Shown here: positions 21,213 to 30,819 of the stretch, in pieces
How positions within the stretch are numbered: position 1 is the first letter of the stretch
Layout: every line of letters starts with the position of its first letter
NCBI GenBank assembly: GCA_900455085.1
Contig: UGTZ01000001.1
Span: forward strand, 402,501-466,500
Direction of reading: 5' to 3'
Origin: Providencia rettgeri
GTDB lineage: Bacteria > Pseudomonadota > Gammaproteobacteria > Enterobacterales > Enterobacteriaceae
Length of the DNA: 64,000 bases
Program-made: the position numbers and the translations under genes
Notes under the pieces: model-generated
What the model saw: only the letters and a program-made list of their open reading frames with translations
The model's database searches: none
What the model was told of the DNA's origin: nothing

Positions 21213-21803
21213 ATGATGAGCTATGAATTTATTATTGAAGAAGAGCTGCCACGCTCGGCGGTTTTTCCTTATCAGATCCAAAACAGTGCTGCGCCTGAAA
21301 CGTTTATGATGAGTGAAGACGCGGTGAGCGCCATGATGAGTGTTTTACAGATCATGGATAAGCTTGATACCGATGATTCACTGAATGAGCACTGTTTTAA
21401 TCAAATCTGGTTAAAAAGCGAGCTGACACCGGCAAGAGCAGAAGAAATTTACCTGTTTTTAGAAGAGAATTTAGCGGTAGAACCCGTCCCTTCAGAGGAA
21501 GAAATCGCTGCTTTTCATCAAGCCCAAGTTGATGAAAATAAACTGTTATCCCAAGAAAGCCCTAAAGACGGCATGGTACCCGTACATAAATTTTCGACCA
21601 ATGACGGTTGGCTGGTGACCACGAAAGAGTGTGAGTGGATTGCGGAAGTGTTTTCACCAGAACTGGTGAGCGAAAATCACTTTGTTGTTTCTCAGATCTC
21701 TGAACTGTGTAAGATCAGCCACCGCACATTGGAAGCTCTGTTAATTGAGTGGGGTAAATTTAATTTATTTGCCAGTAAACATGGTGGTTACCGCGTTAAT
21801 TAA
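21213..21803 (+). CDS. Uncharacterised acidic protein
   Basis: A 196-residue, strongly acidic protein without a signal peptide or membrane segment, so probably cytoplasmic. The first half is rich in Glu and Asp (MSYEFIIEEELPRS to VEPVPSEEEIAAFHQ). The C-terminal third (about residues 150-195, FVVSQISELCKISHRTLEALLIEWGKF) looks like a small helical domain, possibly winged-helix, but I do not recognise the family. GAGGGG precedes the start; a second ATG follows the first directly. It lies 69 bp after metH and may be co-transcribed with it. E. coli has different genes at this position. Function unknown. Confidence 0.65.
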   Translation: MMSYEFIIEEELPRSAVFPYQIQNSAAPETFMMSEDAVSAMMSVLQIMDKLDTDDSLNEHCFNQIWLKSELTPARAEEIYLFLEENLAVEPVPSEEEIAAFHQAQVDENKLLSQESPKDGMVPVHKFSTNDGWLVTTKECEWIAEVFSPELVSENHFVVSQISELCKISHRTLEALLIEWGKFNLFASKHGGYRVN

Positions 21804-21966
21804 GCTCTGGGGTTTATTTCGGAGACAAAAGTTTCAGCAAGAGCCGGCGTCTCCTCCATTTTCTGAATAATTTCCCTATTATTCTACTTTTTCAGCTAAC
21901 ATCCCTTATGAATTATTTATTGGAATGATATGTTAATGAGATAACGCCAATAAATAGGTCATGGTG

Positions 21967-23441
21967 ATGAAATTACGTTCTTTTCTGTTAGTTCTCTATG
22001 TTAGCGGTATTTCCCTTGCGCAAGCTGGCAATACCGTTGAAGCACCTTCTGCGAAAGATAAGCCAAATACGCTACAGGCGCAGCATAAAAGTACGCCAAT
22101 TCCTGATGAATTCAAAGCAAAATTGCAACTAGCAAATGCCGGAGATGAAGAAGCAATGGTGGATATTGGGCTTGCTTATATGGATGGGACTGAGTTTTTA
22201 GCTGCCAATGAGCAAGAAGCTTATCGCTGGTTTAAAAAGGTAGCTGACCGAGATAATACAGATGGCGATTACTACCTTGGAATGTTGTTGCACAATCAGG
22301 AAAAGTACCAACAAGCGGAACAATGGTATCGCCGAGGTGCCGAAAAAGGTGATGCTTATTGCCAATATGCGATGGGTTACTTATATGAACATGGTATTGG
22401 GGTAGAGCGAAATTTAAAACAAGCGAAAGCATGGTATACAGAGGCCGCAGAGCAAGAACACGCTAACGCACAGTTTGCGATGGGACTGTTTTATCATGAT
22501 GGGCTAGGTGGTGATACCGATTACCAAAAGGCGAGAGAATGGTATGAAAGAAGTGCGGGAAATAATATTGCTGCCGCTGTGAATAATTTAGCGGTGATGT
22601 ATGAAATGGCGAAGGTGTAGAGCCGGACGACGAAATGGCGATTTACTTATATCGCCAAGCCGCCAATATGGGCTCTGCGACAGCACAAGTGAATATGGGT
22701 GACTTTTATCAAGAAGGCCATAGTGCAATAGAAAAGAATAGCTACCAAGCGATGTACTGGTATAAACGCGCTGCGCAACAAAATAGTATTGCAGCCCAAC
22801 TGGCGATTGCGAAAGCCTATGAACAAGGTGATGGCGTTGGAAAAGACCTCGCTGAAGCCTTTATCTGGTATGAACGTGCGGCACAAAACAAATCCCAAGA
22901 TGCAGGAATGAAAGTGGCTGAATTCTATGAAAAAGGGTTAGGTGGCGTTAAAAAAGACCCTGAAAAGGCCATTGAATGGTATATGTCACTTGCTAACAGT
23001 GGTGGTAATGCAGCTCAAATTAAGTTAGCGAAGATGTATGTGTCTGGTGAGTTGAAAAATGTGGATGTCAATAAAATTGTGAGTTGGCTGCAACTGGCAC
23101 AAGAAGATAGCATCGAAGCTCAAAACCAGTTAGCTATCTTTTATTTAACGGGAACGGGTGTAGCGAAAAACTCACAGAAAGCACGGCAATTGCTGGAAAA
23201 AGCGGCATTTAAAAAGAACAGCGATGCACAAAATAACCTTGCGGTGATGTATGCACGAGGCGAGGGGGGCGAAAAAAATATTTTCCGTTCGGTAATGTGG
23301 TTTGAACGAGCAGTAGAACTCGGTAATGAAACAGCAAAAGGAAATTTAGTGCTTTTAACACAGAATAAAGGCGTGACGGGCAAAATGTTGCAATATACCA
23401 GCAGTGTTGCGCAACCCAGTAAAAATACTGGAAGGGATTAA
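21967..23441 (+). pseudogene. Sel1-repeat (TPR-like) exported protein, frameshifted
   Basis: A signal peptide (MKLRSFLLVLYVSGISLAQA) precedes a long series of about 36-residue Sel1-like repeats, with patterns such as AMGYLYEHGIGVERNLKQA, AQFAMGLFYHDGLGG and AKAYEQGDGVGKDLAEA. Such proteins are periplasmic or surface adaptors; the partner here is unknown. The frame breaks within a repeat: the sequence reads TATGAAATGGCGAAGGTG and stops at 22620. Adding one A to the AAA at 22604-22606 gives MYENGEGVEPDDEMAIYLY and a continuous protein of about 491 residues ending at 23441. The repeat phase is kept across the junction, which supports a single recent base loss or a sequencing error. Confidence 0.82.
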
Positions 23442-23502
23442 TTTTATAATAGAGAAGGCGATCGTGATGATCGCCTTTTGGTATTTTGATCAAACTTCTG
23501 CA

Positions 23503-24879
23503 CTATTCAAATAAGTTGCTGTGCAAGGTACGAACGATCTCTTCAGCATCATTCCCAGGAACCAATAAACAAATATTGTGGCTACTTGCGCCATAGCTGA
23601 TCATGCGAATATTGAATGACTCAAGTGCGCCAAAAATTTGCCTTCCTAGGCCATTCACTTGCGACAGCTCATTACCAATAATTGCGACGAGCGCTAAATT
23701 CTCTTCTACTTCGACACGACATAATGCGGATAACTCTGTCATCAGCGCATTGGTGAGTAAGCTGCCGTTAGTTCCCGTTGAACCCGTTGTATCTAAGGTT
23801 AGTGCAACACTGACTTCTGACGTCGTAATTAAATCCACTGAAATATTGTGGCGCAGTAAAATGATGAAAATTTCCGCTAAGAAGCCTCGCGCATGCAGCA
23901 TTTTTAGGCTGTGTAAGGTGAGTAGCGTTTGTTTGCGGCGCAGTGCTAATGCCCTAAATTGTGGTGGATTAGTGGTTTTATCACACACAATGGTACCGCC
24001 AGCTTCGGGAGCTTTACTTGAACCAACAAAAACAGGGATCCCAGCACGTACTGCAGGAAGGAGTGTCGCTGGATGCAAAATTTTTGCACCAAAAGTCGCC
24101 ATTTCAGCTGCTTCATCGAAAGCAATTTCATCAATCCGTTGGGCACTCGGTACGACGCGAGGGTCAGTAGTGTAAATTCCAGGAACATCAGTCCAGATAT
24201 CTACACGTGATAAATTGAGTACTTCAGCTAACAGAGCGGCGGTGTAGTCACTTCCACCACGGCCAAGCGTTGTTGTGCGGCCTTTTTCATCACGGCCAAT
24301 AAACCCTTGGGTGATTACAACCGATTCGGCAAGGCGCGGCATGAGTTGTTGTTCTGACAATGTTTTTAGCTGAGCTAGCTCTGGTTCAGCACGACCAAAG
24401 CTGTCATTCGTTCTCATCACTTTGCGCACATCAAACCATAGGGAATTAGCATTACGTTGGCGTAGTACTTCAACAAATAGTAAGGTTGACATTAATTCGC
24501 CATGGCTGACCATTTCATCCGTTAATGCATCGGAAGTGGCTAAAGCAGCCGAATCAGCTAAATGTGCAATATTATCAAGTAACCGATTGATTTCTTCACG
24601 AATAACATCAGCTGTTTGTAGATTATCAATAATTGCGTATTGAATATCTTTCACTTTTTTCAGCAGTTCATTGCGTTTATCCGCATCGCAGCCTTCAGCT
24701 AGTTCGATTAATAAATTGGTAATGCCAGCAGAAGCTGAAAGTACCACAACTCGCACATTTGGGTTGGAAAGAACGATATTGGCGCTGTTGTTCATCGCTT
24801 CAAAGTTAGCGACGCTGGTGCCGCCAAATTTGGCGATAACATACTGATGGTTGTCTGTTGAAGGCGCTGCGGTATTCAT
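23503..24879 (-). CDS. lysC: Lysine-sensitive aspartokinase III
   Basis: Aspartokinase phosphorylates aspartate, the entry step to lysine, threonine and methionine synthesis. The 458-residue protein matches E. coli LysC (449 aa) with a slightly longer N-terminus. It has the kinase motif KFGGTSVAN near residue 13, TLGRGGSDYTAALLAE near 210, and C-terminal ACT domains (HNISVDLITTSEVSVALT), the lysine-binding regulatory part. It is divergent from pgi as in E. coli. The upstream region does not show the lysine riboswitch that controls lysC in E. coli. Confidence 0.95.
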   Translation of the reverse strand: MNTAAPSTDNHQYVIAKFGGTSVANFEAMNNSANIVLSNPNVRVVVLSASAGITNLLIELAEGCDADKRNELLKKVKDIQYAIIDNLQTADVIREEINRLLDNIAHLADSAALATSDALTDEMVSHGELMSTLLFVEVLRQRNANSLWFDVRKVMRTNDSFGRAEPELAQLKTLSEQQLMPRLAESVVITQGFIGRDEKGRTTTLGRGGSDYTAALLAEVLNLSRVDIWTDVPGIYTTDPRVVPSAQRIDEIAFDEAAEMATFGAKILHPATLLPAVRAGIPVFVGSSKAPEAGGTIVCDKTTNPPQFRALALRRKQTLLTLHSLKMLHARGFLAEIFIILLRHNISVDLITTSEVSVALTLDTTGSTGTNGSLLTNALMTELSALCRVEVEENLALVAIIGNELSQVNGLGRQIFGALESFNIRMISYGASSHNICLLVPGNDAEEIVRTLHSNLFE

Positions 24880-25249
24880 GGTGTCAATCCCTTTGGTTAA
24901 ACCTAATCTTTATATAGATTTATCGGGTAAATGGGATTGCGTCAATCAAGAATCGAAGTAAATCAGTAATTCTAATGATAGGTAATTTATTATCGGTTTT
25001 CTCAATATACTCGTCATACTTCAAGCTACGTGGGTGTTGACTGCGTTCATTGAATTATTGAGGGCATATACCCGCAATTTTTTTAAGTGGTATGCATTGA
25101 AAGTGCGTATTTCAATAAAAGGGGTAATTAAGTCTGGAAAAGTGCGGCAGAATTGGGGAATATCAATATAACGCAGAAAACCGATAAGTCTCGTTTTCGT
25201 GACGAGGTACAATCTATTTCTATTTAATATTATTTGGAGAGTGTTATCC
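24880..25249. other. lysC-pgi divergent intergenic region
   Basis: 370 bases between divergent genes. It contains a repeat-like stretch at 25013-25076 (separate entry). I looked for the multi-helix lysine riboswitch in the lysC direction and did not find its conserved blocks. A 76-codon frame on the minus strand overlaps the repeat and the pgi leader and is not supported as a gene. Confidence 0.6.
25013..25076. repeat. Possible dispersed enterobacterial repeat fragment
   Basis: CTCGTCATACTTCAAG followed by a GTGTTGACTGCGTTCA-like stretch and GAATTATTGAGGGCATA resembles the ends of a dispersed palindromic repeat seen between genes in Photorhabdus, Yersinia and relatives. The middle part is missing or degenerate. 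The assignment is from memory. Confidence 0.4.
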
Positions 25250-26896
25250 ATGAGATGTATTAATCCAAGCCAAACGGCTGCATGGCGGGCGCTAGAGCAA
25301 CATTTTGCGCAAATGAAAAATGTCCATATGCGCGATTTGTTTGCACAGGATAAAGACCGCTTTACTCATTTTTCGGCGACGTTCGATGGTCAAATCTTAG
25401 TGGATTTCTCCAAAAATAGAATTACACAAGAAACATTGAAACATTTATTAGCCTTAGCAAAAGAAACAGAGCTAGAAAGCGCCATCAACAGCATGTTCCA
25501 AGGTGAGAAAATTAACCGTACTGAAGACCGTGCGGTATTACATACTGCTTTGCGCAACCGCGATAACACCCCTGTTTATGTCGATGGCAAAGATGTCATG
25601 CCTGAAGTGAATGCGGTATTGGATAAAATGCAGCAATTTAGTCAGCGCATTATCAGCGGTGATTGGAAAGGGTACACCGGTAAAGCGATTACTGATGTGG
25701 TGAACATCGGTATTGGTGGTTCTGACCTTGGTCCATTTATGGTGACAGAAGCACTACGCCCATACAAAAACCACCTAAATATGCACTTTGTATCGAATGT
25801 GGATGGTACACAAATTGCGGAAACGCTGAAAAAACTGAACCCAGAAACGACACTGTTTTTAATTGCGTCTAAAACATTCACTACGCAAGAGACAATGACT
25901 AATGCGCATTCAGCTCGTGATTGGTTCTTGGCTGCAGCAAAAGATGAAAGCCAAGTTGCTAAGCATTTTGTGGCGCTTTCAACGAATAGCGAAGAAGTTG
26001 CGAAATTTGGTATTGATACCAACAATATGTTTGAATTCTGGGATTGGGTTGGTGGCCGCTATTCATTATGGTCAGCAATTGGTTTATCGATTATTTTATC
26101 GGTTGGCTTTGATAATTTCGTTCAATTATTGAGCGGCGCCCATGCGATGGATAAACATTTTACCCAAACTCCATTAGAAAAAAACATCCCAGTGTTGTTG
26201 GGTTTAATTGGCATTTGGTACAACAATTTTTTTGAAGCAGAAACTGAAGCGATTCTGCCATACGACCAATACATGCATCGCTTTGCCGCATACTTCCAAC
26301 AAGGCAATATGGAGTCGAACGGTAAATATATTGGTCGTGATGGAAAACCTGTTACTTATCAAACTGGTCCAATTATTTGGGGGGAGCCAGGAACCAATGG
26401 CCAACATGCGTTTTATCAGTTGATCCACCAAGGAACGAAGATGATCCCATGTGATTTTATCGCACCTGCGGTAACTCATAACCCGTTAGGGGATCACCAT
26501 GAAAAATTGTTATCGAATTTCTTTGCGCAAACCGAAGCACTAGCATTTGGTAAAACGCGTGAAGTGGTCGATGCTGAATTTGCTGCACAAGGCAAATCAG
26601 TGGCCGATATGGAATATGTGGCACCGTATAAAGTATTTGAAGGTAACCGCCCAACGAACTCGATTTTACTCAAAGAAGTTACGCCATATTCATTAGGTGC
26701 GTTAATCGCGATGTATGAGCATAAAATCTTTACTCAAGGGGCGATTTTAAACATCTTTACTTTCGACCAATGGGGGGTTGAATTAGGTAAACAGCTCGCA
26801 AGCCGTATCCTGCCTGAATTAGAAAATAGTGATACCGTGAGTAGCCATGATAGTTCAACCAATGGTTTGATTAATAGCTATAAAGCTTGGCGATAA
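25250..26896 (+). CDS. pgi: Glucose-6-phosphate isomerase
   Basis: Pgi interconverts glucose-6-phosphate and fructose-6-phosphate. The 548-residue protein matches E. coli Pgi (549 aa). Both family signatures are visible: WVGGRYSLWSA and the C-terminal GAILNIFTFDQWGVELGK. The substrate-binding NIGIGGSDLGP and GEPGTNGQHAFYQLIHQG are also present. A longer frame opens at 25199, but ATG 25250 gives the family N-terminus (NPSQTAAW) and follows TGGAGAG. It is followed by a strong hairpin. Confidence 0.96.
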   Translation: MRCINPSQTAAWRALEQHFAQMKNVHMRDLFAQDKDRFTHFSATFDGQILVDFSKNRITQETLKHLLALAKETELESAINSMFQGEKINRTEDRAVLHTALRNRDNTPVYVDGKDVMPEVNAVLDKMQQFSQRIISGDWKGYTGKAITDVVNIGIGGSDLGPFMVTEALRPYKNHLNMHFVSNVDGTQIAETLKKLNPETTLFLIASKTFTTQETMTNAHSARDWFLAAAKDESQVAKHFVALSTNSEEVAKFGIDTNNMFEFWDWVGGRYSLWSAIGLSIILSVGFDNFVQLLSGAHAMDKHFTQTPLEKNIPVLLGLIGIWYNNFFEAETEAILPYDQYMHRFAAYFQQGNMESNGKYIGRDGKPVTYQTGPIIWGEPGTNGQHAFYQLIHQGTKMIPCDFIAPAVTHNPLGDHHEKLLSNFFAQTEALAFGKTREVVDAEFAAQGKSVADMEYVAPYKVFEGNRPTNSILLKEVTPYSLGALIAMYEHKIFTQGAILNIFTFDQWGVELGKQLASRILPELENSDTVSSHDSSTNGLINSYKAWR

Positions 26897-26922
26897 ATTA
26901 CTAACGTATTATTTAAATACTT

Positions 26923-26956
26923 CAATATAAGGTAGGAGCTTCCTGCCTTATATTGT
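26923..26956 (+). terminator. Terminator downstream of pgi
   Basis: CAATATAAGGTAGG-AGCTT-CCTGCCTTATATTG is a long near-perfect stem about 26 bp after pgi. The T-tail is weak (TTTAG). Confidence 0.7.
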
Positions 26957-27231
26957 TTAGTCGACATTTTGTTTAATTGAACGATTGTTTAATCGACTAT
27001 TTTTCAAGCAAATAAATCTAGTTTGTTACGATATTAATGAATTTTATTATTATCGATAACTCGTTAGTATTTAAAAAATTTTTCACTATATTTTTACATT
27101 TTGTGTTGAAAATGTGACTTTTTATATAAATTGTTAGCTAACTTTAACCTTGTCGTAAAACAACGTGATATCCTATTGTGTAAGAAATACAGTAAATCAT
27201 AACCATGTTATTCATGGTGGAATTTTAAGTA
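26957..27231. other. AT-rich leader region of ubiC
   Basis: About 275 AT-rich bases between the pgi terminator and ubiC. No gene or clear operator was recognised; it presumably contains the ubiC promoter. Confidence 0.5.
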
Positions 27232-27735
27232 ATGGATGAAACGCTTTTTACTTCTCAGCCGATTCACTGGCTGGCGGAGAACGATAAAATAGTGCCTGCC
27301 AATGTATTAGATTGGCTATTAGAGCTCGGCTCCATGACAAAACGTTTTGAGCAGCATAGCCAGCAAGTTACCGTGATACCTTATTTAGAGCGCTATATAA
27401 CACAAGATAAGCTGAGTGCAGATGAAATGCTGTCTTTACCTGAAAGCCAACGTTATTGGGTCAGAGAAGTTGTCATGTATGGAGATGGTATCCCTTGGTT
27501 ACTGGGCCGAACGATAATCCCTGAAGAAACACTGACTGATGATGACCAGCAACTGGTAGATATTGGGAGAATGCCGTTAGGGCGTTATTTATTTAGCCGT
27601 GACAGCTTAACTCGAGATTATATTCATATTGGTTCTTGCGCAAACCGTTGGGTACGTTGTTCTCGGTTAAGATTATCGGATAAACCCTTACTATTAACAG
27701 AAATATTTTTACCTGAATCACCTGCATATCGTTAA
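27232..27735 (+). CDS. ubiC: Chorismate lyase
   Basis: UbiC removes pyruvate from chorismate to give 4-hydroxybenzoate, the first step of ubiquinone synthesis. The 167-residue protein matches E. coli UbiC (165 aa). Conserved parts are LDWLLELGSMTKRFEQ, RYWVREVVMYGDGIPWLLGRT (with the substrate-binding Arg), PLGRYLF and the C-terminal LLTEIFLPESP with the conserved Glu. It is followed 150 bp later by ubiA, the next enzyme, as in E. coli. Confidence 0.95.
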   Translation: MDETLFTSQPIHWLAENDKIVPANVLDWLLELGSMTKRFEQHSQQVTVIPYLERYITQDKLSADEMLSLPESQRYWVREVVMYGDGIPWLLGRTIIPEETLTDDDQQLVDIGRMPLGRYLFSRDSLTRDYIHIGSCANRWVRCSRLRLSDKPLLLTEIFLPESPAYR

Positions 27736-27886
27736 CTATTCTAAATATTTTGAATTTTCAGGTCTCTGCAATGACACTATGCCAACAAATATAAATCAGT
27801 AAGTTGCAGATGTTGGTGGTATTAAAATATACCCAATTTGAAGTATTATGGAATTCGAAAAGGAGCACGACAAAGTGGAGGGAAGT

Positions 27887-28741
27887 ATGACGCTCAGTAA
27901 ATGGCATGCATACAGCCGTTTAATGCGTATTGATAGACCCATTGGTTCACTGTTGCTATTGTGGCCGACATATTGGGCATTATGGATTGCGGCTCAAGGT
28001 ACGCCAAGTTTACATCTTTTAATTGTATTTACTGCCGGTGTATTTTTTATGCGTGCAGCTGGTTGTGTTATTAATGACTTTGCTGACCGCCATTTTGATG
28101 GTCATGTGGAACGCACCAAACATCGCCCATTACCTAGTGGGGATGTGACGGAAAAAGAAGCTAAAATTTTGTTTGCAAGTTTAGTGGGTGTGTCCTTCTT
28201 GCTGGTTTTAACTTTAAATTTAATGACAATTTGGTTGTCGATTGCGGCGCTTGCTTTGGCATGGATTTACCCTTTTGTTAAAAGAGTCAGTCATTTACCT
28301 CAGGTTGTACTGGGCGCAGCATTTGGCTGGTCGATTCCAATGGCTTTCTCTGCGGTGGGTGAAACACTCCCGTTAGTATGCTGGGTATTGTTTTTCATAA
28401 ATATTATTTGGTCAGTGATTTACGACACGCAATATGCCATGGTTGACCGTGACGATGATTTAAAAATCGGCGTGAAATCAACAGCCATTTTATTTGGCCA
28501 GTATGACAAATTAATTATTGGGTTACTGCAATTACTGATGGTCGGCTTGCTGGTGGCTGTGGGATCATTGGCTGCTCTGGGGAGCATTTACTATTTTTCT
28601 CTGGCGCTGGTTGTGGGGTTATTTGTTTATCAGCAAAAACTGATGGTCAATAGAGAGCGTGCTCCCTGTTTTAAAGCTTTTATGAATAATAACTATGTTG
28701 GTTTTATCTTATTTGTCGGAATTTTTTTGAGTTATTGGTAA
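27887..28741 (+). CDS. ubiA: 4-hydroxybenzoate octaprenyltransferase
   Basis: An integral inner-membrane prenyltransferase that attaches the octaprenyl chain to 4-hydroxybenzoate. The protein has about 284 residues and several membrane helices. The two Asp-rich Mg/diphosphate motifs are NDFADRHFDGH near residue 65-75 and YDTQYAMVDRDDD near 185-197. An earlier in-frame ATG at 27848 lacks a ribosome-binding site. ATG 27887 follows GGAGGG by 4 nt and brings the protein close to the family N-terminus, so it is preferred. Confidence 0.93.
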   Translation: MTLSKWHAYSRLMRIDRPIGSLLLLWPTYWALWIAAQGTPSLHLLIVFTAGVFFMRAAGCVINDFADRHFDGHVERTKHRPLPSGDVTEKEAKILFASLVGVSFLLVLTLNLMTIWLSIAALALAWIYPFVKRVSHLPQVVLGAAFGWSIPMAFSAVGETLPLVCWVLFFINIIWSVIYDTQYAMVDRDDDLKIGVKSTAILFGQYDKLIIGLLQLLMVGLLVAVGSLAALGSIYYFSLALVVGLFVYQQKLMVNRERAPCFKAFMNNNYVGFILFVGIFLSYW

Positions 28742-28800
28742 ACAGGTTGTTGACGATTAACAGGAGCATGCTTTTCAGCTTTTCCTCTCAATGTCTGGAA

Positions 28801-28828
28801 AAACCCTAACCAAATGGCTAGGGTTTTA
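28801..28828. terminator. Bidirectional terminator after ubiA
   Basis: AAAACCCTAACC-AAAT-GGCTAGGGTTTT stem-loop with A and T flanks, between ubiA and the convergent exported-protein gene. Confidence 0.75.
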
Positions 28829-28838
28829 AGTGAGCAAA

Positions 28839-29906
28839 TTACCGACGCTGCAGTACTATTTTAGGCGATGTCGCGTGGGCAAATTTGCCGTTTGGAAAAT
28901 CAACGCGGACCACAAGATAAATAGTTTCCCCGATACTGGATCTTGCATTATCTCCAAACTTTATAGTGTTTCCGTCGTCAGTAACAATTGAACCACTGTA
29001 AGTCTTCTTACCAACCTGATACTTTTCTGTCACATTGATATTTCCGTTCTTGTATTCACTGATGATTATTGATATCGGTTTGCCATAACCGAGGTGCGAA
29101 TAATTTATCACCATATTGTACCCATATCCGGAGCGATTCCCTATTTGGTTGCCGTTATATATTTCTACTAGATGTGATGGTATTGCTTTAGCTACAGTGA
29201 CCTTCTTCGATTGAGCTTGCGCACCTGTACTCGGTGTTCCGCTTGATGAGCGAGGGATGACATTGAAATAAATTTCACACCCTATATCTGCATCTTGTAT
29301 GTGATAAGTTCTGCTTGTTGATATCGCCTGATGATTCTTGTTACGCAAACAGAACCACTCGAAACTGGTTCCACTCTCAGGATCGCTCGGGCTGTCCCCA
29401 TCATGGTAGCGATAATTTCCGGTCAGTAATCCACCAGGCTCTGGCTGACCATCAATTTTCACATCATGAGCTTCTGGTGCCAGCCCTCTAGTAGTGAGAG
29501 TTGATGAAGTGAATATAGCGCCAGTTGCTGGTTCTGTGATTTTAGGGTCGGTTTGTGGCGTGACCTCGACCGACAGTTGTTTTCCATTGCCATCGCCGGG
29601 GACGAGTTTATAGCTATTTCGCGTGGCTCCTGAAATATTTTTACCATCGAGTTTCCATTGAAAAAGTGATGTTTCTAATGCATCCTTATCTGCATCCGTT
29701 ATCTTTGGATCAGCGGTGACCGTGTCATTAACGGCGGGTGTCTTATTATTAAATTGAACATCAGTCACGACAGGTGCATGACCGATAACGGGAAGCGTTT
29801 GGGTATTGACTTCGATCACAGAAGCGGATACGCCTCCTACGATGACCAATCCTGCTGCCAACGTTATCAGACGAATAAGGGGGATAATTTTTGTCCTCTC
29901 TGCCAT
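28839..29906 (-). CDS. Exported Ig-like protein, ZirU/ZirS-like partner of an inverse autotransporter
   Basis: A 355-residue protein with an N-terminal signal (hydrophobic LITLAAGLVIVGGVSASV). The mature part has at least three Ig-like or invasin-like segments. The motif VIGHAP (about 39-44) also occurs near the mature N-terminus of the neighbouring 256-residue protein, followed in both by a segment ending in DP(K/A)xTEP. It is the third gene of a minus-strand set behind an inverse autotransporter. In Salmonella the comparable trio ZirT-ZirS-ZirU exports two such proteins through the ZirT beta-barrel. By layout and shared motifs this is a candidate exported substrate. No catalytic motif is seen. 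Confidence 0.6.
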   Translation of the reverse strand: MAERTKIIPLIRLITLAAGLVIVGGVSASVIEVNTQTLPVIGHAPVVTDVQFNNKTPAVNDTVTADPKITDADKDALETSLFQWKLDGKNISGATRNSYKLVPGDGNGKQLSVEVTPQTDPKITEPATGAIFTSSTLTTRGLAPEAHDVKIDGQPEPGGLLTGNYRYHDGDSPSDPESGTSFEWFCLRNKNHQAISTSRTYHIQDADIGCEIYFNVIPRSSSGTPSTGAQAQSKKVTVAKAIPSHLVEIYNGNQIGNRSGYGYNMVINYSHLGYGKPISIIISEYKNGNINVTEKYQVGKKTYSGSIVTDDGNTIKFGDNARSSIGETIYLVVRVDFPNGKFAHATSPKIVLQRR

Positions 29907-29998
29907 TTTATGAATATCCTCTTCTGTTATCGCAGTGTGTTATGGGTGCTTATTATCAAAAATACCGCAGCGAAATGTTTCGCTGCGGGGGATAGTGA

Positions 29999-30769
29999 TT
30001 ATTTGTTCGAAACGATAACCTGAATTTTACGTTTCTGCTCTGTGCCCTTAACCGTGTATGTTGCTGTGGTTGCACCTGAAATATCTGTGTATTTGCTCGA
30101 ATTCACAGAGTCTTGAATCTGCCACTTGTAAGTCAGGTTATTATCACAGGTCCCGTGACAGGTGACATTTGCTTTCAGCGAATCACCAACCAGCGGTCGT
30201 GACCCAGCTCCAGTGAGACCCGAAATAGTTACTGATTTCACGATATTGCCATTCACTGTTGGGATATTAGTGCCGCCCAATATTGTCTTACCACTGATAT
30301 CGATGAAGGTTGCTGCTGCTACGGCTACACTCTCTGACGGCTCCGTCTTAGCTGGATCCGTTTTTGCGACGGCCTTAACGGTAATGTTTTTACCTAACAA
30401 CGCCGATGTCAGTTTCAGCATGTCTCTCGTTTGCCCTGCAATAACATTTTTGCCGTCATGCCATTCATAGACGATAGACACTAGTGTATCGTTGTCTTTA
30501 TCACTGAAGTCAAAACCTGACGCTTTCAACTCATCATTCTCACCTAATACACCGTCATTGTTCTTATCTGTGGCCGTGATGGTACCCGCTTTTAGCTCTG
30601 GTGCATGACCAATAACCGCAGTTGTTGCTGGGGAGGTTATCGAGATCGGAGCCTGAGTCGTGGCAGCGAGTGCCGATGTACCAAAAGTCATGCCTAACAT
30701 GGCTCCCGCAATCAGGACAGATAGGTTGTTTTTGCGGATCATTGGGGTTTGTTGATTTTTGTTGCTCAT
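29999..30769 (-). CDS. Exported Ig-like protein, ZirS/ZirU-like partner of an inverse autotransporter
   Basis: A 256-residue protein with a clear signal peptide (LSVLIAGAMLGMTFGTSALA, cleaved before ATTQ). It contains VIGHAP, an Asp-rich stretch (TDKNNDGVLGENDE), and a C-terminal domain with PLVGDSLKANVTCHGTC and a TYTVKGTEQKRKIQV ending. That domain is clearly related to the C-terminal domain of the upstream inverse autotransporter (RPVVGDVLTATPECQVNC, TYTVTADTQKRRLRA). It lies 50 bp after that gene. The shared end domain suggests common evolution or interaction. The function is inferred from the ZirTSU-like layout only. Confidence 0.62.
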   Translation of the reverse strand: MSNKNQQTPMIRKNNLSVLIAGAMLGMTFGTSALAATTQAPISITSPATTAVIGHAPELKAGTITATDKNNDGVLGENDELKASGFDFSDKDNDTLVSIVYEWHDGKNVIAGQTRDMLKLTSALLGKNITVKAVAKTDPAKTEPSESVAVAAATFIDISGKTILGGTNIPTVNGNIVKSVTISGLTGAGSRPLVGDSLKANVTCHGTCDNNLTYKWQIQDSVNSSKYTDISGATTATYTVKGTEQKRKIQVIVSNK

Positions 30770-30819
30770 CTAATTATTACCTTATATTTTAAATTTATTA
30801 AGTTGCCCTATAGGCGTAT

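Noticed and set aside
25021..25251. 76-codon frame on the minus strand
   Set aside because: It overlaps the pgi start and a dispersed-repeat fragment, has no ribosome-binding site and no family resemblance.
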